DNA of 64,000 nucleotides, from assembly GCF_018785315.1 (NCBI RefSeq), contig NZ_WQPN01000008.1, positions 62,001-126,000 of the forward strand. Reading direction: 5' to 3'. This document shows, piece by piece, positions 16,189 to 25,236 of this stretch; position 1 is the first letter of the stretch; each line of letters starts with the position of its first letter. The notes below the pieces were generated by a model, which did not search any database, was not told where the DNA came from, and worked only from the letters and a program-made list of their open reading frames with translations. The DNA comes from Clostridium sp. MCC353. GTDB taxonomy: Bacteria > Bacillota > Clostridia > Lachnospirales > Lachnospiraceae. The position numbers were made by a program, and so were the translations under genes.

Positions 16189-17337
16189 ATGGTGATACAA
16201 AGTAAAAAAGTCTGGATTGCCGGACAGTTTCTGGATGCGCAGTTAGAGATCAGGGATGGAAAAATTGAAGCGGTTTATCCATATGATTCTCACCCGGCTG
16301 ACAGAGATTACGGAGAGGACCGGATCGTACCCGGTTTTATCGATGTTCATACACATGGTGCTTATGGCTATGATACCAATGACGGTACAGAGGAAGGGCT
16401 CAGGGACTGGATGAAGCGGATTCCCAGTGAAGGCGTGACCTCCATCCTCCCGACGACAGTTACCCAGATGCCGGATGTGCTCACCGCTGCGGTGGCAAAC
16501 GTGGCAAAGGTGGTGAAAGACGGTTATGAGGGAGCCGAGATTCTGGGCATTCATTTTGAAGGGCCTTATCTGGATATGAAATACAAAGGCGCCCAGCCGC
16601 CGGAAGCCATTGCCAAGCCGGCAGTGGAACAGTTTCAGATGTACCAGGAAGCGGCCGACGGGCTGATCAAATACATCACTCTCGCCCCGGAACAGGATGA
16701 AGATTTCCAATTGACAAAATACTGCAGCAGCCATGGTGTGGTTGTGAGCATGGGCCACTCGGCGGCTAATTACAGACAGGCGATGATGGGAATCGCCCAT
16801 GGAGCTACTTCCATGACCCATGTCTATAACGGCATGACGCCATACCATCACAGGGATCCGGGACTGGTTGGAACCGCATTCAGGGTCCGCGATATCTATG
16901 GGGAAGTGATCTGCGACGGATGTCACAGCAGCGTAGCAGCCCTCAATAACTTTTTCACAGCCAAAGGCAGGGATTTCGGAATCATGGTCAGCGATTCCCT
17001 GAGAGCAAAACACTGCCCTCCCGGCGGCAAATACCAGTTAGGAGGCCATGATATCGAGATACGGGAAAATGGCCTGGCTTACCTGAAGGGAACAGAAACC
17101 ATTGCGGGGAGCACCCTGTATATGAACCGGGGGCTGAAGATCCTGGTGGAAGAAGCTATGGTGCCATTTGACACTGCATTAAATTCCTGTACCATCAACC
17201 CGGCCAGATGTCTGGGCGTGGACGACAGAAAAGGGAAAATTGTGGCCGGTTATGATGCCGACCTGGTGGTTCTGGACAGAGATTATGAGGTGGTTCAGAC
17301 ATATTGCAGAGGGAAAGAGATGGTTAATGACCGATAG
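16189..17337 (+). CDS. nagA: N-acetylglucosamine-6-phosphate deacetylase, copy 2
   Basis: A 382-residue NagA with GFIDVHTHGAYG, HFEGPYLDM, GHSAANYRQAM and the expected MTHVYNGM motif (Asn present, unlike copy 1), plus MVSDSLRA for the catalytic Asp. It deacetylates GlcNAc-6-phosphate. It stands alone with its own promoter and terminator and has no nagB beside it, so it probably serves general amino-sugar or cell-wall recycling, while copy 1 serves the glycan locus. The division of labour is inference. Confidence 0.88.
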   Translation: MVIQSKKVWIAGQFLDAQLEIRDGKIEAVYPYDSHPADRDYGEDRIVPGFIDVHTHGAYGYDTNDGTEEGLRDWMKRIPSEGVTSILPTTVTQMPDVLTAAVANVAKVVKDGYEGAEILGIHFEGPYLDMKYKGAQPPEAIAKPAVEQFQMYQEAADGLIKYITLAPEQDEDFQLTKYCSSHGVVVSMGHSAANYRQAMMGIAHGATSMTHVYNGMTPYHHRDPGLVGTAFRVRDIYGEVICDGCHSSVAALNNFFTAKGRDFGIMVSDSLRAKHCPPGGKYQLGGHDIEIRENGLAYLKGTETIAGSTLYMNRGLKILVEEAMVPFDTALNSCTINPARCLGVDDRKGKIVAGYDADLVVLDRDYEVVQTYCRGKEMVNDR

Positions 17338-17383
17338 GAAAGCAGCTATATGAAAAAACAGCCATGTGGGAGAGTAATCATAT

Positions 17384-17566
17384 GGAAGTTTAATTAATGG
17401 AAGTTTAATCATATAGAAGTTTAATCAATCGGAGTTTAATCAATGGAAGTTTAATCAATAGAAGGTTAATCAATAGAAGGTTAATGAATGGAAGGTTAAT
17501 GAATGGAAGGTTAATGAATGGAAGGTTAATGAATGGAAGGTTAATGAATGGAAGGTTAATGAATGG
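17384..17566 (+). repeat. array of about twelve 15-nt tandem repeats
   Basis: Twelve units grade from GGAAGTTTAATCAAT into GAAGGTTAATGAATG; the last seven are nearly identical. Stops occur in the earlier units, so it is not a coding tail. The array fills the gap between the nagA stop and its terminator. Confidence 0.85.
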
Positions 17567-17625
17567 AAGAGCCGGTTCATGGATGAATGCAGATGATTCT
17601 GCAGCCCATCCATGAACCGGCTCTT
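17567..17625 (+). terminator. hairpin ending the second nagA unit
   Basis: A perfect 19-bp stem (17567-17585 with 17607-17625, ends AAGAGCCGG/CCGGCTCTT) contains a further TGCAG/CTGCA inner stem. The downstream sequence is only moderately T-rich. It lies in a convergent region, facing the histidine kinase gene. Confidence 0.75.
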
Positions 17626-17663
17626 ATCTGTATCGTTTCTCTATTTTGGGAAAGGTGCACGTT

Positions 17664-17820
17664 TTGTAACAGTTCAGAACGCCTTATCTTCTTGACCAAA
17701 AAAGCCGGTCAAGAAGCATCGGATGTCCATCCGATGTGAAAATAGGTGAAGAAAAGTGCTTACAAGCGAGCTTGACGCGCCTTTTTTTACCTATTTTCCC
17801 GCCGTTCTGAATTGCTGCCA
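17664..17820. repeat. dispersed inverted-repeat element, copy B (about 155 bp)
   Basis: Outer ends CAGTTCAGAACG (17670-17681) and CGTTCTGAATTG (17803-17814) are imperfect inverted repeats. Nested inside are CTTCTTGACC/GGTCAAGAAG (17688-17697, 17707-17716), CATCGGATG/CATCCGATG (17717-17725, 17728-17736) and GAAAATAGGT/ACCTATTTTC (17738-17747, 17789-17798). The left end is nearly identical to copy A at 13016. It carries no open frame and may act as a two-way terminator between nagA and the kinase gene. Confidence 0.6.
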
Positions 17821-17825
17821 TATTT

Positions 17826-19232
17826 TTATAAATTAGTGGAACGCGGCAGAGTGAAGATAAACTCCGTTCCCACGCCTTCCGTGCTGATTACGTCGATATT
17901 TTCCCCGTGTGCCTGGACGATCTCTTTTACGATTGACAGGCCCAGCCCGGTGCCCTTTTTGTCCTTGCCCCTCGACAAGTCGGATTTGTAAAAACGTTCC
18001 CAAATCTTTTTAATGCTGTCTTTTGGGATTCCGATTCCGGTGTCCTTGACGGAGATAAATGCCTTTTCGTATTTGGTAGAGGTCTGGATATAGATGACCG
18101 AATTATGATGGCTGAATTTGATCGCGTTGTCGATCAGGTTATATAAAACCTGCTGGATCTTTCCGAGATCGGCGTAAACCATCTGGATGCTGTCGGAAAA
18201 TGTCAGGTCTATGACCAGATTCTTGGCGTCGCAGGTGCCTTCAAAGGAGGCGGCCACATCTTTAATGACCCGGTTGATATCAAAATTAGTCCGGGACAAA
18301 TAACCCTTGCTGTCCAAAGAGTTCAGCGTCAGCAGACCCTGGGTCAGCTTGGTCAGGCGGGAGGTTTCGGACAGTACCAAATGGAGGTATTTATCGTACA
18401 TCTCAGGCGGAATGGTTCCGTCCAGAATCGCTTCCAGATACCCTTTGATGGAAGTCAGCGGAGAGCGGAAATCATGAGAGACATTGGCGATAAAGGTCCG
18501 CTGGTATTCTTCCCCCTTATTGAGCTCGTCCGACATGTAATCCAGGGTTGCGGCCAGATATCCCATCTCATCCTGGGTCTCCAGCTTGATCTTGTAATCC
18601 AGGTTGCCCGCCGCGTATTCATTGGCCGCCGCAGTGATCTTTTTTAAAGGAAAATATACGGTTTTCGTGAACACCAGAAGGATGATTAAGGAGAGGGCAA
18701 ACACAATTCCTGAGGTGATATATAAAATGTTCAGGATTCCATTCTGCGAATCCAAAATCTGGCTGATGGGCAGGTGGATGATCACATATCCGTGGGTTGT
18801 ATAATTGCCCGTAATGGGGGCGGATACGCTCAGCACTTCGTATGGAAAGGAACCGTAATAATTGCCGATGCCGTAGGATTTGTTGCCCGTCAGGGTTGGG
18901 TCAAACCCCTCCACAACCTTGCCGATGCGGCTGGAATGGTTGCTGTCCACCGTAATGGTGCCCTTCCGGTCCACAACCCAGATTTCCGATTTCAGAAATG
19001 TGGAGACGGCCTGGAGCTGCGGATAAGCGCTCACAAGGTCGATATTCTGCCCTTTATACATGGCGCTGTACGACGAAGCGATGAGATTTGCTTCGTCGTA
19101 CAGCGTTTCTGCCTTTTCATCAATCAGATAATGATAGGTGATTCTGGATGAAAATGTAGCAATTGTAATAAATCCCAAAAGGCCAAATACAAGATAGCCT
19201 ATAATAAATTTGGAATAGAGGGAATGGGTCAT
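17826..19232 (-). CDS. sensor histidine kinase
   Basis: A 468-residue membrane kinase. A first membrane helix (about 9-30) and a second (about 165-187) enclose an extracellular sensor domain. A HAMP linker follows, then the phosphoacceptor box FIANVSHDFRSPLTSIKGYL, and an ATPase domain with N box (NLIDNAIKFSH), DTGIGIPKD and GTGLGLSIVKEI. The start overlaps the response regulator stop by four bases, so they are translationally coupled. The signal is unknown; the layout resembles PhoR/VanS-type envelope sensors. Confidence 0.9.
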   Translation of the reverse strand: MTHSLYSKFIIGYLVFGLLGFITIATFSSRITYHYLIDEKAETLYDEANLIASSYSAMYKGQNIDLVSAYPQLQAVSTFLKSEIWVVDRKGTITVDSNHSSRIGKVVEGFDPTLTGNKSYGIGNYYGSFPYEVLSVSAPITGNYTTHGYVIIHLPISQILDSQNGILNILYITSGIVFALSLIILLVFTKTVYFPLKKITAAANEYAAGNLDYKIKLETQDEMGYLAATLDYMSDELNKGEEYQRTFIANVSHDFRSPLTSIKGYLEAILDGTIPPEMYDKYLHLVLSETSRLTKLTQGLLTLNSLDSKGYLSRTNFDINRVIKDVAASFEGTCDAKNLVIDLTFSDSIQMVYADLGKIQQVLYNLIDNAIKFSHHNSVIYIQTSTKYEKAFISVKDTGIGIPKDSIKKIWERFYKSDLSRGKDKKGTGLGLSIVKEIVQAHGENIDVISTEGVGTEFIFTLPRSTNL

Positions 19233-19939
19233 CGTTTCACCTCGAATTTATAGCCGATGCCCCAAACCGTAGTGAGGGCCCAGCTTTCGTGATCCTTGAT
19301 CTTTTCCCGGAGCCGTTTAATATGAACGTCCACCGTTCTGGTGTCTCCGATATATTCATATCCCCAAATATGGTCTAAAAGCTGCTCCCTTGTGAATACC
19401 TGATTGGGTGAGGATGCCAGGAAATATAAAAGTTCCAGTTCTTTAGGAGGCATCTCAATGGAGTGCCCCATGTAAATAACTGAGTAATTGGTCAGGTTTA
19501 CAATCAAATCCGGATATTCCACATAGTCGCCCTTTTGCTCCGTCTGCGGCGCGGCCGGGGCGGGAGCGGCCTGATATCTTCTCAGCACAGCCTTTACCCT
19601 GGCCACCAGCTCCTTGGAGTCAAATGGTTTCATCATATAGTCGTCTGCGCCCAGTTCCAATCCCAGGACCTTATCGAAAATCTCCCCTTTTGCGGAAAGC
19701 ATGATGATGGGAACCTGAGAGGATGCCCTCAGCTCCCGGCAGACCTGATAACCGTCAATCCCCGGCAGCATGAGATCCAGAAGTATGATATTAGGCTTAA
19801 AATCCGGAAATACACGGAGCGCCTCTTCTCCGTCATATACAATTTTGGTTTCATAGCATTCCTTCATTAAATAGAGGGAAATCAGTTCTGCGATATTCGC
19901 GTCGTCGTCAACAATTAATACCCGTTGTTTTTCTGCCAT
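19229..19939 (-). CDS. OmpR/PhoB-family response regulator
   Basis: A 236-residue regulator: receiver domain with acidic pocket VDDDAN, phosphoacceptor Asp55 (LLDLMLPG) and conserved Lys in MMKPFD, then an Ala/Pro linker and a winged-helix DNA-binding domain ending RTVDVHIKRLREKI...GIGYKFEV. It pairs with the kinase that overlaps its end. The regulated genes are not evident here. A GAGGAG site precedes the ATG, close behind the end of mutS2, so it may be cotranscribed from mutS2. Confidence 0.92.
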   Translation of the reverse strand: MAEKQRVLIVDDDANIAELISLYLMKECYETKIVYDGEEALRVFPDFKPNIILLDLMLPGIDGYQVCRELRASSQVPIIMLSAKGEIFDKVLGLELGADDYMMKPFDSKELVARVKAVLRRYQAAPAPAAPQTEQKGDYVEYPDLIVNLTNYSVIYMGHSIEMPPKELELLYFLASSPNQVFTREQLLDHIWGYEYIGDTRTVDVHIKRLREKIKDHESWALTTVWGIGYKFEVKR

Positions 19940-19953
19940 TATGCTCCTCCTGT

Positions 19954-22353
19954 TTATTTAAAGGTAACGATGGTTACCCCGGTGTCTCCTTCACCAAATT
20001 CCCCAAGGCGGAATTCCTTCACGTACTTGAGTTTTTTCAAATGCTTATGGACTCCGGCTTTCAAAGCCCCTGTGCCGCGGCCATGAACTACCCGCACCTG
20101 GGGAAGGTGGGCCAGATAGGCGTCGTCCAGATATTTATCCAGTTCCGGTATGGCCTCATCCACGGTTTTCCCGATCAGATTGATCTCCGGGGAAATGTTT
20201 GCGGACTTGGACATCTTGATCTTACCGCTGCCGCTCATCCCTTTTTTACCGCCTGCGCCGCCGGGAACCGACGGCCCGGTGATGGTGGCCTCGTCGATCA
20301 GTTCCAGGTCTTTAATATTGACCTGGGAACGGAGAATTCCCATCTGCACGAACAGGTTGCCTTTCGCGTCCGGCAGAGTGCTGACGGTTCCTTTTAGATT
20401 CATGGTGAGTACGCGGACGCTGTCGCCGATCTTCAAGCTCTTGGCGTTGACCGCTTTTTTCGGATTGGGCGCATTCTTAACCGCCAGATCTTTGTCCACG
20501 GAATTCAGCTTATCCCGCAGTTTGGCGCGTTCTGCTTCCAGCTCTTTGTTGTAGCCGGACTGGGAAGCCAGTTTGTTGACCCTGCGGATCACCTGGTCGG
20601 CGGTTTCCTTTGCCTCCCGGAGAATGCGCTGTGCCTCTTCATTGGCATTGCGGATCAGTGTGTCCTTCCGCTCATCCAGCCGTTCTTCTTTCTGTTCCAG
20701 CCGTGATTTCAGCCGTGAAATCTCCTGCTTATAGGATTGGATCTGCTCCCGCTCTTTTTCGATAGTAACCCGGCTTTCTTCCAGGCTGGCCAGCAGATCT
20801 TCAAATGTTTCGTCTTCCGCTTCAATGTGGCCCTTGGCCTCTTCGATGATGTAGTCCGGCAGCCCCAGCTTCTTGGAAATGGCGAAGGCATTGCTCTTGC
20901 CGGGAATTCCGATCAGCAGACGGTAGGTGGGCCGCAGGGTTTCCACGTTGAATTCACAGCAGGCATTTTCCACGCCTGGGGTTGTCAGAGCGAATACCTT
21001 TAATTCGCTGTAGTGGGTGGTCGCCATGGTGCGGCACTGCATGTTGTGGAGGAAAGAGAGGATGGCAATGGCCAGAGCCGCGCCTTCCGTCGGGTCAGTT
21101 CCCGCCCCCAGCTCGTCAAACAGGCAGAGGGAACGGCTGTCCGCTTTGCCCAGTATATCCACAATATTGGTCATATGGGAGGAAAATGTACTGAGGCTCT
21201 GCTCAATGCTCTGTTCATCTCCAATGTCCGCGAACACTTCGTCAAATACTGCCAGCTCAGACCCGTCAAATGCCGGAATATGGAGCCCGGCCTGCCCCAT
21301 CAGGGTGAACAGTCCCACGGTCTTTAAGGAGACTGTTTTACCGCCTGTGTTGGGCCCGGTCACGATCAGAAGATCAAAGTCCCGGCCCAAATGGATATTG
21401 ATAGGAACCACTTTCTGTGGATCTAAAAGGGGATGGCGTCCGTCTTTAATATTGACATAGCCTTTGTTGTTAAATACAGGCGCGCTGCATTTGTAATGTC
21501 TGGATAAGGCGGCCTTCGCGAAAATAAAGTCCAGTTTAGCCAAAAGCTGAAGGTTTAAACCCAGTTCCTCCGTGTAAGGGGCAAGCTGGACGCTCAATTC
21601 CGCCAAAACGGCTTCGATCTCCTTCTGCTCCTGAATCTCCAGTTCCCTGAGCTCGTTATTCAGCTTAATGATCGCCATGGGCTCGATGAACAAAGTGGAA
21701 CCGGTGGAAGACTGGTCGTGGACCATGCCCGCAACCTGGTTTTTATATTCTGATTTGACTGGCAGGCAGTACCGTCCGTCTCTCATGGTGATAACCGGAT
21801 CCATCAGGTAATTCCGGTTGGAATTGAGGATGGAGTTTAACTGGGTGTGAACCCGGTCGTTGATCACTTTCATGGAACGGCGCACATGGCGCAGCCCCGG
21901 ACTGGCGTCGTCGCTCACCTCATCTTCAGAAATGATACAGCGCTTGATCTCCGCATTGACCGGAGTGAGGGGCTCCAGCGAGCGGAACATCTCTTCCAGG
22001 GAATCGTCGGGAAATTCGCCGGATTCTTCATGGCGTCCGTAATTCTTGGCTCTGGCCGAGATGGTTAACAGGGAACTGATGGAAAGCAGTTCCACAATCC
22101 CCAGGGAACTTCCGATTTCCAGCCTTTTCAAAGAATCCCTGATATCCCGGACCCCGCTGAAGGAAATGCTTCCTTTCTGGCGGATGCGGGTTACGGCATC
22201 GCTGGTTTCTGTTTGTGTTTGTATAATTTCATCCAGATCGGAGGACGGCACCAGGTTCCGGCAGAGTTCCTGGCCCGGCTGGGTGGTGGCGTATTCCGTC
22301 AACTGGCTGATAATCTTATGGTATTCCAATGTTTTTAATGCTTTCAAATTCAT
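19954..22353 (-). CDS. mutS2: MutS2 family ATPase/endonuclease
   Basis: A 799-residue protein with the MutS core, Walker A GPNTGGKT (about 330-340), Walker B CLFDELGAGTDP, a long coiled-coil clamp (about 510-640) and a C-terminal Smr domain (DKYLDDAYLAHLPQVRVVHGRGTGALK). MutS2 proteins are linked to suppression of recombination and, in Bacillus, to splitting collided ribosomes. The frame extends 37 codons upstream, but homology begins at MNLKALKTLEYHKI, so the ATG at 22353 is preferred; AAAGG lies about 10 bases ahead. Confidence 0.92.
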   Translation of the reverse strand: MNLKALKTLEYHKIISQLTEYATTQPGQELCRNLVPSSDLDEIIQTQTETSDAVTRIRQKGSISFSGVRDIRDSLKRLEIGSSLGIVELLSISSLLTISARAKNYGRHEESGEFPDDSLEEMFRSLEPLTPVNAEIKRCIISEDEVSDDASPGLRHVRRSMKVINDRVHTQLNSILNSNRNYLMDPVITMRDGRYCLPVKSEYKNQVAGMVHDQSSTGSTLFIEPMAIIKLNNELRELEIQEQKEIEAVLAELSVQLAPYTEELGLNLQLLAKLDFIFAKAALSRHYKCSAPVFNNKGYVNIKDGRHPLLDPQKVVPINIHLGRDFDLLIVTGPNTGGKTVSLKTVGLFTLMGQAGLHIPAFDGSELAVFDEVFADIGDEQSIEQSLSTFSSHMTNIVDILGKADSRSLCLFDELGAGTDPTEGAALAIAILSFLHNMQCRTMATTHYSELKVFALTTPGVENACCEFNVETLRPTYRLLIGIPGKSNAFAISKKLGLPDYIIEEAKGHIEAEDETFEDLLASLEESRVTIEKEREQIQSYKQEISRLKSRLEQKEERLDERKDTLIRNANEEAQRILREAKETADQVIRRVNKLASQSGYNKELEAERAKLRDKLNSVDKDLAVKNAPNPKKAVNAKSLKIGDSVRVLTMNLKGTVSTLPDAKGNLFVQMGILRSQVNIKDLELIDEATITGPSVPGGAGGKKGMSGSGKIKMSKSANISPEINLIGKTVDEAIPELDKYLDDAYLAHLPQVRVVHGRGTGALKAGVHKHLKKLKYVKEFRLGEFGEGDTGVTIVTFK

Positions 22354-22468
22354 AGATACATACCTTTCATCACAGATAAATAAGGTCATGGTGCTGCTGT
22401 GGGATATGGGATAATTATGGAAATGCTGTAAAATAGGGGGATTTGGAGAGAAAATCCCCTTCACGCAA

Positions 22469-22493
22469 GTATAATATCCTGTCGATATTATAC
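22469..22493. promoter_or_regulatory. perfect palindrome between mutS2 and the HtrA-like gene
   Basis: GTATAATATC (22469-22478) and GATATTATAC (22484-22493) are perfect inverted repeats around CTGTC. On the minus strand the inner part gives GGTATAATAT, a possible extended -10 for mutS2. It may be a promoter, an operator, or both. Confidence 0.5.
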
Positions 22494-22522
22494 CATAAAA
22501 ACTTTGATTTACTATCTTTTTC

Positions 22523-22551
22523 TTGCATAAATGGGAGAACCATCATATAAT
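22523..22551 (+). promoter_or_regulatory. promoter of the HtrA-like gene
   Basis: TTGCAT (22523-22528), a 17-bp spacer and TATAAT (22546-22551) precede the GTGGAGG ribosome site by about 20 bases. Confidence 0.65.
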
Positions 22552-22583
22552 ATATGTAGCTATTTTTTGAAGTGGAGGTTGCT

Positions 22584-23897
22584 ATGCCAGATGTAAAAGG
22601 TCCTGACAAAGAAGCAGCTGAAAAACGCCGCTTTATGCGAGAGAAGATTGTAAGACAGCCGATGACAAAGAAGCAGATTGCTATGCGGGTTGCTGTCTTA
22701 TTCTTTATTGCGCTTGCAGCAGGTGTGGCAGCGGGCGTCAGCTTTGCGGTAGCAAGGCCGATTGCGGACCGCTATCTTGGCAGCACTACGGAAGAGATGA
22801 CGCAGATCACGATTCCAAAGGACGAGCCTGAGACGACCACACAGGCGCCGACAGTCGTTCAGACGACGGAACCCAAGGAGACAGAACCGATTGAAGAGAT
22901 TCTTCAGTCGGCGATTGAGGATTATAAATTCACCATTGACGACTTTAACAGCTTATATGGGAATTTACGTACTATCGCCCAGGAGGCGGACAAGGGTGTG
23001 GTGACCGTCCATTCTGTAAAACAGCAGATGGATTGGTTTGATAACCCGATTGAAACCGCCGGCCTTTATGCGGGAGCGGTAATCGCCGCTACCAGAACCG
23101 AACTTTTGATCCTCACGCCGGAAGCGGCGGTGGAGAATGCGGATTCCATTAAAGTGGCATTCAGCGACGGCAGCGAGGTGAGCGGCGTCATGAAACAGGC
23201 GGATACCATTTCCGGTATGGCCATTGTCAGCGTCAGCACCGAGGCCATGGATCCCAATGCCTTAAAGAATGTGAAGGCCATAGAGCTGGGCAATTCCTAC
23301 AGCGTGAAGCAGGGAGATATGCTGATCGCGGTCGGAGGGCCGGCAGGAATGGTGCATTCCACCGCATATGGAGATGTAACCTATGTGATGCGCAACGTCC
23401 AGGTTACGGACGGCACAAGCCGCATCTTGTATGTGGATTTATGCGGCAGCGCTTCGATGGGAACATTTCTAGTCAATACCAGCGGCCAGATGGTGGGCTG
23501 GGTGACGGATGAGTTCACGATGGAGGCCAGTCCCAATATGACCAGCGTCATGGCCATTTCCGATTATAAAGGCATTTTGGAGCGCATGAGCAATGGGCGT
23601 CCGGCCGCTTATTTTGGAATTATCGGCCAGGAGGTCAACGAGGCGATGATGGAGCAGGGACTGCCCGCAGGCGTCTACGCGGCTAATGTCATTGTAGAAA
23701 GCCCGGCGTACAACGCAGGCATACAGAATGGCGACATCATAACCAAGATCGGGGACCGGGAGATCCGCACCATGAAAGATTTCCAGGCCCAGGTGGAGAA
23801 CTTAAACCCGGAAGAGGCCATAACTGTTCTGGTTCAGAGGAATGGAATTGACGAGTACAAAGAAATTGAATATCATATAACGATAGGAGCCAGGTAG
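22584..23897 (+). CDS. HtrA/DegP-like membrane protein lacking the catalytic triad
   Basis: About 437 residues. A cytoplasmic head is followed by one membrane helix (about 38-60), a Thr/Pro/Glu-rich linker, a trypsin-like domain and a C-terminal PDZ domain (YAANVIVESPAYNAGIQNGDIITKIGDREI). The trypsin-like folds align with HtrA, but the site of the catalytic His reads LILTPEAAVENAD, the DLAV Asp site reads TISGMAIV, and the GNSGGP motif reads GSASMGT. It is probably a scaffolding or sensing pseudoprotease at the cell surface. GGAGG and the ATG at 22584 fix the start; a GTG at 22572 overlaps the ribosome site. Confidence 0.8.
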   Translation: MPDVKGPDKEAAEKRRFMREKIVRQPMTKKQIAMRVAVLFFIALAAGVAAGVSFAVARPIADRYLGSTTEEMTQITIPKDEPETTTQAPTVVQTTEPKETEPIEEILQSAIEDYKFTIDDFNSLYGNLRTIAQEADKGVVTVHSVKQQMDWFDNPIETAGLYAGAVIAATRTELLILTPEAAVENADSIKVAFSDGSEVSGVMKQADTISGMAIVSVSTEAMDPNALKNVKAIELGNSYSVKQGDMLIAVGGPAGMVHSTAYGDVTYVMRNVQVTDGTSRILYVDLCGSASMGTFLVNTSGQMVGWVTDEFTMEASPNMTSVMAISDYKGILERMSNGRPAAYFGIIGQEVNEAMMEQGLPAGVYAANVIVESPAYNAGIQNGDIITKIGDREIRTMKDFQAQVENLNPEEAITVLVQRNGIDEYKEIEYHITIGAR

Positions 23898-23920
23898 CAG
23901 GTAGCGACTGGCTCTTCGTT
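23887..23920 (+). terminator. hairpin overlapping the end of the HtrA-like gene
   Basis: GAGCCAG (23887-23893) pairs with CTGGCTC (23908-23914), followed by TTCGTTT. The stop codon lies in the loop region. Confidence 0.6.
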
Positions 23921-23924
23921 TAGG

Positions 23925-24000
23925 GGATATGAGGCGTTTGGGGTATATAAGACGTTTGGGTATATAAAACGTTAAAGGAATATGAAAGATTTACAGAGTA
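23925..24000 (+). repeat. degenerate 17-18 nt tandem repeats
   Basis: Three imperfect copies of a unit close to TATATAAGACGTTTGGG follow the terminator and fade into AT-rich sequence. It is a weaker version of the arrays at 11299 and 17384, again directly behind a gene. Confidence 0.5.
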
Positions 24001-24042
24001 TAGAAGTTTTATGAGATAAAAGAAAGAGAGAATTGAAAAATT

Positions 24043-24990
24043 ATGAGATATATTGAAATGTTCCGGGAAGGAATGCACATATCAGATGTTTATTTATGTA
24101 AAAACAAACAGATCGCATTGACGAAAGCGGGGAAAGAATACGGAAACCTGGTGCTTCAGGACAAGACCGGCACAATCGATGCCAAGATCTGGGATCTGGG
24201 CTCTCCGGGAATCGGAAATTTCGAGACAATGGATTATGTATACATTGATGCTGATGTGACAGTATTTATGAATTCCAACCAGCTCAGCATCAAACGCATC
24301 CGAAAGGCGGATGAAAGTGAATACATACCAGGAGATTATCTTCCTGTTTCCAAGAAAGATATCGGCCTGATGTATGAAGAACTGCTGGGTTTTATACGGA
24401 CGATTAAAAATCCTTATCTCCGCCGCCTGGCCGACAGTTATTTTACGGACGACAAAGAATTCGCAAAAGCGTTCCAGTTCCACAGCGCCGCAAAAAGCGT
24501 GCACCATGGATTTGTGGGAGGGCTTTTAGAGCATACATTGAGCGTGGTTAAGCTCTGTGATTACTATGCAGGCTATTATCCTCTGATCAACAGGGATCTG
24601 CTGATCATCGCGGCCATGTTCCATGATATTGGAAAAACCAAGGAATTATCCGCATTTCCGGAAAATGACTATACGGACGACGGCCAATTGCTGGGCCATA
24701 TCATTATCGGCACAGAGATGGTGGGCGCGCGTATCCGCTCCATTCCGGGATTTCCCGAGAAGCTGGCTGCTGAGCTGAAACACTGCATTTTGGCCCATCA
24801 CGGCGAACTGGAATACGGATCACCTAAAAAACCTGCTCTCATTGAAGCGCTGGCCCTCAATTTTGCAGATAATACGGATGCAAAGCTGCAGACCATGACA
24901 GAACTGTTAAATGGGGCCGGGGAGAATAACGGCTGGCTGGGATTTAACAGGCTGCTGGACAGCAATGTGAGGAAGACATCGGAAGTGTAA
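24043..24990 (+). CDS. yhaM: YhaM-type 3'-5' exoribonuclease
   Basis: A 315-residue protein with an N-terminal OB-like fold (LQDKTGTIDAKIWD) and an HD-superfamily nuclease domain (VHHGFVGGLLEHTLSVVKL, AAMFHDIGKTKEL, HCILAHHGELEYGSPKKP) carrying the metal-binding His/Asp residues. It trims RNA from the 3' end in Firmicutes. No strong promoter or ribosome site is visible (only GAGAG). A clear terminator follows at 25001. Confidence 0.9.
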   Translation: MRYIEMFREGMHISDVYLCKNKQIALTKAGKEYGNLVLQDKTGTIDAKIWDLGSPGIGNFETMDYVYIDADVTVFMNSNQLSIKRIRKADESEYIPGDYLPVSKKDIGLMYEELLGFIRTIKNPYLRRLADSYFTDDKEFAKAFQFHSAAKSVHHGFVGGLLEHTLSVVKLCDYYAGYYPLINRDLLIIAAMFHDIGKTKELSAFPENDYTDDGQLLGHIIIGTEMVGARIRSIPGFPEKLAAELKHCILAHHGELEYGSPKKPALIEALALNFADNTDAKLQTMTELLNGAGENNGWLGFNRLLDSNVRKTSEV

Positions 24991-25000
24991 ACATTAAAAG

Positions 25001-25055
25001 AAGCGTTCTACTTTCATTCATGTGGGGGATACTGAATGAGTTGGAACGCTTTTAT
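25001..25055 (+). terminator. intrinsic terminator of yhaM
   Basis: AAGCGTTC (25001-25008) pairs with GAACGCTT (25044-25051), with inner CATTCA/TGAATG pairing and a TTTTATTG tail. A second inverted repeat, GAATCCC-GCAGC with GCTGC-CGGGATTC (25064-25103), follows directly. Confidence 0.75.
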
Positions 25056-25236
25056 TGTTAGGCGAATCCCGCAGCCGGTGCGCGCTTAACGCTGCCGGGA
25101 TTCATTTGTTTCATGTAATAATGATACAAAACAGTTGTGTACAAAGTTTTATCAATCTATAAAATAACAATAAATGGAAATGAAGTTTCTGTTACATTTA
25201 TCTGTATATTTCTTGCGGAAATATGAGAAAAAATGG

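Noticed and set aside
17384-17566. Regular repeats that could be mistaken for a CRISPR array
   Set aside because: Units are 15 bases and directly abutting, with no unique spacers and no cas genes.
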